From contig NZ_JAJONF010000039.1 of assembly GCF_021462265.1 (NCBI RefSeq), positions 1 to 64,000 on the forward strand: DNA of 64,000 nt, read 5' to 3'. The translations under genes and the position numbers were made by a program. Shown in pieces: positions 57,670 to 64,000 of this stretch. Origin of the DNA: Streptomyces shenzhenensis. Lineage in GTDB: Bacteria > Actinomycetota > Actinomycetes > Streptomycetales > Streptomycetaceae. The notes under the pieces are model-generated. The model was not told the origin of the DNA. It made no database searches and was given only the letters and a program-made list of their open reading frames with translations. The stretch's first letter is position 1. Each line of letters starts with the position of its first letter.

Positions 57670-57760
57670 GGTTTGGTGCCTCTGGCTGCCTCTTCGGTGG
57701 GTCGTTTGCCGCCGAGGACACGGAGCCGCGGGTGTGCACGTGAACCGTGACAGCTCGCGA

Positions 57761-57776
57761 TGTTTCACGTGAAACC
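57761..57776. promoter_or_regulatory. parS site (one mismatch) after rplI
   Basis: TGTTTCACGTGAAACC differs from parS only in the last base. It lies 18 bp before the stop of the convergent MATE gene. A half-like GCACGTGAAC precedes it at 57736-57745. Confidence 0.82.
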
Positions 57777-57794
57777 GGCGCCGGGACGCAACGG

Positions 57795-59132
57795 TCAGCG
57801 CGTCGCGCCGGTCACGATCCACCGGCCGGAGCGGGCACGCAGCCAGAGGGTGAGCATCCGCACGGTCATCATCAGTGTCATGGCACCCCAGAGAGCCGTG
57901 AGCCCGCCGCCGAAGGCGGGCACGAGCAGGGCCGCCGGCACGAAGACCGCGAGAGTCAGGACCATGGCCCCGGCGAGATACCGCCCGTCTCCGGCACCCA
58001 TCAGTACGCCGTCGAGGACGAAGACCACGCCGGAGATCGGCTGGGAGAACGCCACGATGAGCAGCGCCGGCAGGGCGGTGTCCTTCACGGTGGGGTCACC
58101 GGTGAACAAGGGCAGGAAAAGCGGCCGGGCCGCGATCACGAGGAGGCCCAGCACCACTCCCGTGGCGATACCCCAATGGACCATGCGGCGGCAGGCCTCG
58201 CGGGCGCCGACGGCGTCATCCGCCCCGAGACAGCGGCCGATGACGGCCTGCCCGGCGATCGCGATCGCGTCCAGGGCGAAGGCCAGCAGACTCCACAGGG
58301 ACAGCACGATCTGATGGGCGGCGATGTCCGCATCACCGAGCCGGGCCGCCACGGCAGTGGCGATCATGAGGATGGCCCGCAGCGAGAGTGTCCGGACGAG
58401 CAGGGGTGCGCCGGCCTGTGCCGAGGCCCGTATCCCGGCGGTGTCGGGACGCAGCGACGCCCCGTACCTGCGCGCGCCGCGCACGACGACGGTCAGATAG
58501 ACCGCCGCCATCCCGCACTGGGCGATGACCGTGCCCCAGGCGGAGCCGGCGATGCCCAGTCCGGCACCGTAGACAAGCGCCGCGTTGAGCCCGGCGTTCG
58601 CGATGAATCCCGCCACGGCGACGTACAGCGGCGTGCGGGTGTCCTGGAGACCGCGCAGGACGCCGGTGGCGGCGAGGACAACGAGCATGGCCGGGATGCC
58701 GAGGGAGGAGATCCTCAGGTAGGTGGTCGCGTAGGGGGCTGCGGTGGCCGAGGCACCGAAGACGTCCACGATGCCCGGTGCGAGAGGCAGGACGAAGGCG
58801 ATGACCACGGCACCGAGCAGCAATGCCAGCCAGATGCCGTCCATGCCCTGGCGGACCGCTGCCTGGAGATCGCCGGCGCCGACCCTGCGGGCGACGGCGG
58901 CCGTGGTGGCGTAGGCGAGGAAGACGAAGACGCTCACGGCAGTGGTGAGGAGGGCTGAGGCGATCCCGAGGCCGGCGAGCTGTGCGGTGCCGAGATGGCC
59001 GACGATCGCGCTGTCGGCCATGACGAAAAGCGGCTCGGCGACGAGCGCGCCGAAGGCCGGGACGGCCAGTGCGACGATCTCCCGGTCGTGCCGCCGCCGG
59101 GTGGCCTTGGGGATCGCGGGAGCCTGTGACAT
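57795..59132 (-). CDS. MATE family efflux transporter
   Basis: 445 residues with 12 helices. It opens IVALAVPAFGALVAEPLFVMADSAIVGHLG, the MATE/DinF signature. It probably exports cationic drugs or metabolites in exchange for Na+ or H+. A DnaA-like nonamer (59147-59155) lies just upstream of its start. The order rplI-MATE-dnaB is known in Streptomyces. Confidence 0.9.
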   Translation of the reverse strand: MSQAPAIPKATRRRHDREIVALAVPAFGALVAEPLFVMADSAIVGHLGTAQLAGLGIASALLTTAVSVFVFLAYATTAAVARRVGAGDLQAAVRQGMDGIWLALLLGAVVIAFVLPLAPGIVDVFGASATAAPYATTYLRISSLGIPAMLVVLAATGVLRGLQDTRTPLYVAVAGFIANAGLNAALVYGAGLGIAGSAWGTVIAQCGMAAVYLTVVVRGARRYGASLRPDTAGIRASAQAGAPLLVRTLSLRAILMIATAVAARLGDADIAAHQIVLSLWSLLAFALDAIAIAGQAVIGRCLGADDAVGAREACRRMVHWGIATGVVLGLLVIAARPLFLPLFTGDPTVKDTALPALLIVAFSQPISGVVFVLDGVLMGAGDGRYLAGAMVLTLAVFVPAALLVPAFGGGLTALWGAMTLMMTVRMLTLWLRARSGRWIVTGATR

Positions 59133-59591
59133 GGGGGCTAATCTAATCGTCCACAGGTAAGAGATGCAATCGACCTGCGGTCCTTACTGTTGGCTGTACG
59201 CCCCACACTGTCGCGCACTGTTCGAAGCGATCTTGGCCCGACTGGGAAAGTTTTTCTTCTGCACAGCCGGTGGATGGGAAAGCGGCAGGTCAGGAGCTGT
59301 TGTGGACAGGGTTCGAGGGCTTGTTCACAGGGCTGTCCACCGCGTCGTACACAGGTTTTGGCGGGTTCTCCACAGCATACGGGCCGTCGTCCACATGGCC
59401 TGTGGATAACCAGATTGGCTGACGGTGCCCGCGGGCCTACCGTGGTCCGGCACCCGCTCCTTGTCACGGCCTCGGAAACCTCACAAAACCGACGCGTCCA
59501 GAACCGGAATGGGGCGTCTCAGTTGTCAGTGCCGTGCCGTATCAAAGAGGGCATGGCGAGGTCCGCGGTGCGGACGGGAGGAGGTGGCTCG
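59133..59591. promoter_or_regulatory. dnaB upstream region with a DnaA-box cluster
   Basis: A 459-bp gap between divergent MATE and dnaB genes. Seven DnaA-box-like nonamers occur in 109 bp: TGTGGACAG (59301), TTGTTCACA (59321), CTGTCCACC (59333), TCGTACACA (59345), TTCTCCACA (59366), TCGTCCACA (59387) and the exact TGTGGATAA (59401). Another, TCGTCCACA, is at 59147. Density rivals oriC. They could regulate dnaB by DnaA or titrate DnaA. Confidence 0.72.
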
Positions 59592-61067
59592 GTGAGCATT
59601 TCCGAGCCCTTGGACGATCCGTGGGCCGACGCCGGTCCCGGTGATCGTCTGCCCGCCTCCCGCCGAGGGCGCGAGGGCGGCCGCGGCCGGGACGACCGGC
59701 ACGACCGGGGCCGGGACAGCGGGGACTGGGACGGCGGGGGCACCACCTTCGAGCGGGTTCCCCCGCAGGACCTGGACGCCGAGCAGTCCGTGCTCGGCGG
59801 CATGCTGCTCTCCAAGGACGCCATCGCCGATGTCGTCGAGATCCTCAAGGGCCACGATTTCTACAAGCCCGCACACGAGACCATCTACCAGGCGATCCTC
59901 GACGTCTATGCGAAGGGTGAGCCGGCCGACCCCATCACCATCGCCGCCGAACTCACCAAACGCGGCGAGATCAACAAGGTCGGCGGCGCCTCCTATCTGC
60001 ACACCCTCGTCCAGACGGTGCCGACGGCCGCGAACGCCGAGTACTACGCGGAGATCGTCCACGAGCGGGCCGTACTGCGCCGCCTGGTCGAGGCCGGGAC
60101 GCGCATCACCCAGATGGGATACGCGGCCGACGGCGACATCGACGAGATCGTCAACAGCGCCCAGGCCGAGATCTACGCCGTCACCGAACAGCGCACCAGT
60201 GAGGACTACCTCCCGCTCGGCGACATCATGGAGGGCGCCCTCGACGAGATCGAGGCGATCGGCTCCCGCACCGGCGAGATGACCGGCGTCCCTACCGGCT
60301 TCACCGACCTGGACTCGCTCACCAACGGCCTGCACCCCGGCCAGATGATCGTCATCGCCGCCCGCCCCGCCATGGGCAAGTCCACCCTCGCGCTGGACTT
60401 CGCGCGGGCCGCGTCGATCAAGCACAATCTGCCCAGCGTCATCTTCTCCCTCGAAATGGGCCGCAACGAGATCGCGATGCGCCTGCTGTCGGCGGAGGCC
60501 CGGGTCGCCCTGCACCACATGCGGTCCGGCACGATGACGGACGAGGACTGGACCCGGCTGGCCCGCCGGATGCCCGATGTCTCGGCCGCGCCGCTCTACA
60601 TCGACGACTCCCCGAACCTGTCGATGATGGAGATCCGCGCCAAGTGCCGCCGGCTCAAGCAGCGCAACGACATCAAGCTCGTGATCATCGACTACCTCCA
60701 GCTGATGCAGTCCGGCGGCAAGCGCTCCGAGAGCCGTCAGCAGGAGGTCTCGGACATGTCCCGGAACCTCAAGCTGCTGGCGAAGGAGCTGGAGGTCCCG
60801 GTCATCGCGCTCTCGCAGCTCAACCGTGGTCCGGAGCAGCGTACGGACAAGAAACCCATGGTGTCCGACCTGCGTGAGTCCGGCTCCATCGAGCAGGACG
60901 CCGACATGGTCATCCTGCTCCACCGCGAGGACGCCTACGAGAAGGAGTCGCCGCGCGCGGGCGAGGCGGACATCATCGTCGGCAAGCACCGAAACGGGCC
61001 TACGGCGACCATCACCGTGGCCTTCCAGGGCCACTACTCCCGCTTCGTGGACATGGCGCAGACCTGA
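59592..61067 (+). CDS. dnaB: Replicative DNA helicase DnaB
   Basis: 491 residues from the GTG giving VSISEPLDDPWAD; the frame is open far upstream but the GGGAGGAGG site and family start fix it. N-terminal domain: PPQDLDAEQSVLGGMLLS. RecA-like domain: Walker A ARPAMGKST (about 258), LVIIDYLQLM and LSQLNRGPEQR. No intein is present. The helicase is presumably loaded by DciA. Strong DnaA-box cluster upstream. Confidence 0.97.
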   Translation: MSISEPLDDPWADAGPGDRLPASRRGREGGRGRDDRHDRGRDSGDWDGGGTTFERVPPQDLDAEQSVLGGMLLSKDAIADVVEILKGHDFYKPAHETIYQAILDVYAKGEPADPITIAAELTKRGEINKVGGASYLHTLVQTVPTAANAEYYAEIVHERAVLRRLVEAGTRITQMGYAADGDIDEIVNSAQAEIYAVTEQRTSEDYLPLGDIMEGALDEIEAIGSRTGEMTGVPTGFTDLDSLTNGLHPGQMIVIAARPAMGKSTLALDFARAASIKHNLPSVIFSLEMGRNEIAMRLLSAEARVALHHMRSGTMTDEDWTRLARRMPDVSAAPLYIDDSPNLSMMEIRAKCRRLKQRNDIKLVIIDYLQLMQSGGKRSESRQQEVSDMSRNLKLLAKELEVPVIALSQLNRGPEQRTDKKPMVSDLRESGSIEQDADMVILLHREDAYEKESPRAGEADIIVGKHRNGPTATITVAFQGHYSRFVDMAQT

Positions 61068-61152
61068 TCCCCGCCGGCGAACGGCGCTGACCTGACCGGC
61101 GTCACCCGGAATGGACTCGACGCCGGGTCCGCCCGCAAGGTGCACTGGGCGC

Positions 61153-62538
61153 ATGACGACATTCCAGGAAGAGCTGCTCCCCGCCACCCGGCGGGCACTG
61201 CTGCATCGGATCGCCGTGGCCCAGTCCGAAGGCCGGGCGCCGTCACTGGTGGCTGCGGTCGTGCGGGGCGGCCGCGCCGTCTGGCACGGGGCGCGGACTT
61301 CGGTGGACGGGCACGGGCCGGACGAGGACGTGCAGTACCGGATCGGCTCGATCACCAAGACGTTCACGGCCGTACTGGTGCTGAGGCTTCGTGACGAAGG
61401 ACTGCTCGACCTCGGTGACTCCCTGGAGAAGCATCTGCCGGGCACGGGCGCGGGGGAGGCGACCATCGCCGAGCTCCTCGCGCACACCGGAGGCCTGGCG
61501 GCGGAGTCGCCGGCTCCCTGGTGGGAGCGCACTCCGGGTTCGCTGCGGCCCGAGCTGGACGATGTCCTCGGTGAGCAGCCCCTGCTGCACCCCGTCGGTC
61601 GCAGGCACCACTACTCGAACCCCGGCTACACCCTGCTCGGCGCACTGGTCGAGGAACTCCGCGGTGCCCCCTGGGAGGAGGTGCTGCGGCGGGAGGTGCT
61701 CGAACCTCTGGGCCTCGCCCGTACGAGCACCCAGCCGCGGGCACCGCACGCCGGTGGCTGGGCGGTGCATCCCTGGGCCGACGCCATGCTCCCGGAACCG
61801 TTGGAGGACCTCGGGCGGATGGCACCGGCCGGGCAGCTCTGGTCGACCACCGGCGACCTGGCCCGCTTCGCCGTGTTCCTGGCGGCCGGGAACGACCGGG
61901 TACTGAGCGCCGAGTCGGTGCGGGAGATGCGTACCCCGGCCGCCCCTCCCGAGCCCGCCGACGTACTGGACGGCGCCGCCTACGGCCTCGGTCTGCAGAT
62001 CCAGCGTCGCGACGGCAGGCTGCTGGTGGGGCACTCCGGCTCGCTGCCCGGCTTCCTGGCCAGCCTCACCATCAGTGTGGACGACGACGTGGCGGCCGTG
62101 GTGCTGGCGAACTGCACCTCGGGCCCGCTGCTGTCAGCCACCGGTGCCGATCTCGTCCGTATCGTCGCGGAAGCCGAGCCGCGCATCCCTGAGCCGTGGC
62201 GTCCTCTGGCCCAAGTCGAGCCCTCCGTACTCGAGTTGGCGGGCCCGTGGTACTGGGGCACACATGCCTTCGTGCTGCGGGTGACGGCCGACGGGCTCAT
62301 CTCGCTGGGGCCGCTCACCGGCGCCGGCCGCCGAGCCCGTTTCTGTTCCAACGGCGACGGCACCTGGACGGGCCTGGAGGGCTACTACGCAGGGGAGTCG
62401 CTGCGGCCGGTACGGCGGCCGGACGGCACGGTGAGCCATCTGGACCTCGGATCATTTGTGTTTACGCGTCAGCCGTACGACGAGACGGCTCCCGTCCCCG
62501 GTGGAGTGGACCCCGAGGGGTGGCGGGGGATCGGCTAG
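61153..62538 (+). CDS. Serine hydrolase (class C beta-lactamase/DD-peptidase family)
   Basis: 461 residues. The penicilloyl-serine-type motifs are S66-ITK69, YSN (HYSNPGY) and HSG (LVGHSGSLPG). The C-terminal 120 residues form an extra domain found in the family. No signal peptide, so it is cytosolic. Such proteins are often esterases or peptidases rather than true beta-lactamases. ATG start without a clear ribosome site; alternatives lie upstream. Confidence 0.88.
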   Translation: MTTFQEELLPATRRALLHRIAVAQSEGRAPSLVAAVVRGGRAVWHGARTSVDGHGPDEDVQYRIGSITKTFTAVLVLRLRDEGLLDLGDSLEKHLPGTGAGEATIAELLAHTGGLAAESPAPWWERTPGSLRPELDDVLGEQPLLHPVGRRHHYSNPGYTLLGALVEELRGAPWEEVLRREVLEPLGLARTSTQPRAPHAGGWAVHPWADAMLPEPLEDLGRMAPAGQLWSTTGDLARFAVFLAAGNDRVLSAESVREMRTPAAPPEPADVLDGAAYGLGLQIQRRDGRLLVGHSGSLPGFLASLTISVDDDVAAVVLANCTSGPLLSATGADLVRIVAEAEPRIPEPWRPLAQVEPSVLELAGPWYWGTHAFVLRVTADGLISLGPLTGAGRRARFCSNGDGTWTGLEGYYAGESLRPVRRPDGTVSHLDLGSFVFTRQPYDETAPVPGGVDPEGWRGIG

Positions 62539-62559
62539 CGGATGGGAGGGCGGGGGCGG

Positions 62560-62575
62560 TGTTTCACGTGGAACA
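62560..62575. promoter_or_regulatory. parS-like site (one mismatch)
   Basis: TGTTTCACGTGGAACA differs from parS at one position. Flanking bases extend the symmetry to GGTGTT...AACACC. It lies after the serine hydrolase stop and before the convergent GNAT gene. Confidence 0.72.
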
Positions 62576-62644
62576 CCTGGAACACCGCTCCGTGTGGCCG
62601 CCCTGCTCGGCTACGAGCCGCTGAGGTGTCGGAGTCCCCGGGAC

Positions 62645-63097
62645 TCAGATTTCGAGCTTGAAGCCCACGTGCGAGGGGGTGAAGCCGAGCCGCTCGTAGA
62701 AGCGATGGGCGTCGGTCCGTGACGCGTCCGAGGTCAGCTGAACCAGCCGGCAGCCCTGGCGGCGGGATTCGTCGATCGCCCACTCGATGAAGCGGGTGCC
62801 GAGCCCGCTGCCGCGCTCGTCGGCGTGGATACGCACGGCCTCGATGACCGCCCGGCTGGCGCCGCGCCTCGACAGCCCGGGGATGACCGTGAGCTGGAGC
62901 GTGCCGACGACGCGGCCTTCGCGGACGGCGACGACCAACTGCTGGTTGGGATCGGCACTGAGCCGTTCCAGGGCGCTCAGATAGGGCGTCAGGTCGTCCG
63001 GTGATTCCCGCTGGGCGCCCAGCGGGTCGTCGGCGAGCATGCCTACGATCGCCGGGATGTCGTCGGCGACTGCGGCGCGTACGTCAAGGTCTCCCAT
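62645..63097 (-). CDS. GNAT family N-acetyltransferase
   Basis: 150 residues with the acetyl-CoA motif IHADERGSGLGTRFIEWAIDESRRQGC (about 93-118). LVQLTSDASRTDAHRFYERLGF is the typical C-terminal strand-turn. It starts 9 bp after the marR stop and is cotranscribed with it. The substrate is unknown. Confidence 0.9.
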   Translation of the reverse strand: MGDLDVRAAVADDIPAIVGMLADDPLGAQRESPDDLTPYLSALERLSADPNQQLVVAVREGRVVGTLQLTVIPGLSRRGASRAVIEAVRIHADERGSGLGTRFIEWAIDESRRQGCRLVQLTSDASRTDAHRFYERLGFTPSHVGFKLEI

Positions 63098-63106
63098 ACC
63101 GGCAGC

Positions 63107-63565
63107 CTATGCGGGCACGTGGAGCGACTCCACGGCCCGGACCAGGGGAGCCAGTTCCGGGTCCCTGGCCGCCTCGTCGAGGGCCTCGCGCAGCGCCGTG
63201 TCGTTGGTGGGGCGGGCCTCTTCCAGTAGTAGCAGCCCTGCTTCAGTGACGTTCGTGTAGATGCCCCGGCGGTCGGTCGGGCAGAGGTAACGCTCCAGGA
63301 GACCGCGGTCCTCCAGGCGCGTGACCAGCCGAGTGGTGGCGCTCTGGCTGAGGACGACAGCGTCGGCGACCTGCTTCATCTGCAGATGGCCACCTTCGCC
63401 GTCGTGTTGCCGGCTGAGGACGTCGAGCAGGGAGTACTCGCGCACGCTCAGGTCGTGCCTGGCCTGCAGGGCGCGCTCGATGTGTGCCTCGATCCTCCCG
63501 TGCAGCAGGGAGAGGGCGCACCAGCCCTGGGCGAGGGCGGTGAGCGCGGGGTCTGTCGCTGTCAT
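63107..63565 (-). CDS. MarR family transcriptional regulator
   Basis: 152 residues from the ATG behind GGAGGAAACG. The winged helix is LSVREYSLLDVLSRQ...LQMKQVADAVVLSQSATTRLVTRLEDRGLLERYLCPTDRRGIYTNVTEAG. It is divergent from a MFS transporter gene across a 141-bp gap with inverted repeats, the classic MarR-controlled efflux arrangement. Confidence 0.93.
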   Translation of the reverse strand: MTATDPALTALAQGWCALSLLHGRIEAHIERALQARHDLSVREYSLLDVLSRQHDGEGGHLQMKQVADAVVLSQSATTRLVTRLEDRGLLERYLCPTDRRGIYTNVTEAGLLLLEEARPTNDTALREALDEAARDPELAPLVRAVESLHVPA

Positions 63566-63706
63566 TGGCGTTTCCTCCGTCCCGGAGCGGCTGAACCCAG
63601 GATAGAGCAAGCATGCAATATCCCTCGCTTGCATATAGTCAGCGTCTGCAATTATTGTGGACGCACGTAAAGCGCACCTGCAATCGTCTGGGAAGGTCGT
63701 ACCCCC
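63566..63706. promoter_or_regulatory. marR-MFS divergent regulatory region
   Basis: ATGCAA (63613-63618) and TTGCAT (63629-63634) form an inverted repeat with ten bases between, and further TGCAAT copies lie at 63648 and 63679. It probably holds the MarR operator controlling both genes. Confidence 0.65.
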
Positions 63707-64000
63707 ATGCCTCTCGCGCTTCTGGCCCTCGCGATCGGGGCCTTCGGAATCGGAACGACCGAATTCGTGATCATGGGCCTGCTGCCCCAGGTCGCCGGTG
63801 GCTTCGGCGTCTCCATCCCCACCGCCGGCCTGCTGGTGACGGGCTACGCGCTCGGTGTGGTCATCGGCGCCCCGCTGATGACCGTGCTGGGCACCAGGAT
63901 CCCGCGCAAGCGGATGCTGATGTTGCTGATGGGCCTGTTCATCGCCGGCAATCTGCTGTCCGCCGTGGCTCCCTCCTTCGCCGTCATGCTGATCGGCCGT
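63707..64000 (+). CDS. MFS transporter, DHA1-type (partial, runs off the window)
   Basis: The first 98 residues only. It opens PLALLALAIGAFGIGTTEFVIMGLLPQVAGGFGVS, then PTAGLLVTGYALGVVIGAPLMTVLG, the DHA1 sugar-efflux/arabinose-export-like signature, with the loop RIPRKRML. Three to four helices are visible. Divergent from marR, so MarR-controlled drug or sugar efflux is likely. The C-terminus is outside the window. Confidence 0.85.
   Translation, partial: MPLALLALAIGAFGIGTTEFVIMGLLPQVAGGFGVSIPTAGLLVTGYALGVVIGAPLMTVLGTRIPRKRMLMLLMGLFIAGNLLSAVAPSFAVMLIGR

Noticed and set aside
59592..61067. Intein in dnaB
   Set aside because: The 491-residue protein has a continuous helicase domain with no insertion; gyrB was also checked and is normal length.

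Overview
The window is high-GC actinobacterial chromosome and almost certainly Streptomyces. It carries the replication-origin block of a linear streptomycete chromosome. From about 13 kb to 61 kb the gene order is the classic conserved one: DUF3566, gyrA, gyrB, dciA, recF, gnd, dnaN, oriC, dnaA, rpmH, rnpA, yidD, yidC, jag, rsmG, parA, parB, trxA, trxB, anti-sigma, sigM, pseudokinase, murJ, DUF6049 and cca. After cca come ino1, padR, a class A PBP, a GT87 transferase, an alanine-racemase-like gene, femX, rpsF-ssb-rpsR-rplI and dnaB. Much of the middle of this block has the same order in Mycobacterium tuberculosis (sigM-rsmA-trxB-trxC ... parB-parA-gid). The species cannot be named from the sequence.

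Layout. Positions 1-13000 are an accessory stretch between the DLW-39 gene and tRNA-Ile. It holds a secreted DUF6344 protein, a GntR regulator coupled to a family 2 glycosyltransferase, and a minus-strand FkbM methyltransferase / ferredoxin / amidohydrolase cluster facing a DoxX gene. That cluster and the DoxX gene carry matching palindromic operators on either side of a 250-bp polypyrimidine tract. Next are a 1,373-residue HTH-STAND-TM-double-beta-propeller protein, a DUF6083 protein, a tRNA-like relic, and the catalytic end of a tyrosine integrase beside the 3' end of tRNA-Ile. The last two suggest a decayed integrative element. Positions 13-25.9 kb hold the minus-strand replication and topology genes and oriC, with about 16 DnaA-box-like nonamers. 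Positions 26.3-33.3 kb are the plus-strand ribosome, membrane-insertion and segregation genes. Positions 33.3-43.1 kb are the thioredoxin system with a perfect sigma-R promoter, the SigM module and cell-wall genes. Positions 43.4-64 kb hold cca, transporters, inositol phosphate synthase, cell-wall enzymes, the ssb operon, dnaB and ordinary metabolic and regulatory genes.

How it works together. DnaA, oriC, DciA, DnaB, DnaN, RecF, gyrase and SSB are initiation and elongation functions. ParA and ParB segregate the origin by binding parS. I find seven exact copies of the 16-bp parS site in the window, three with a single mismatch and one degenerate copy inside parB. Several parS sites sit inside genes, and two lie at the centres of long perfect palindromes behind cca. 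A second dense cluster of DnaA-box-like nonamers lies directly upstream of dnaB. MurJ, its pseudokinase partner, DUF6049, PBP, GT87, FemX and the racemase-like protein are a cell-envelope set.
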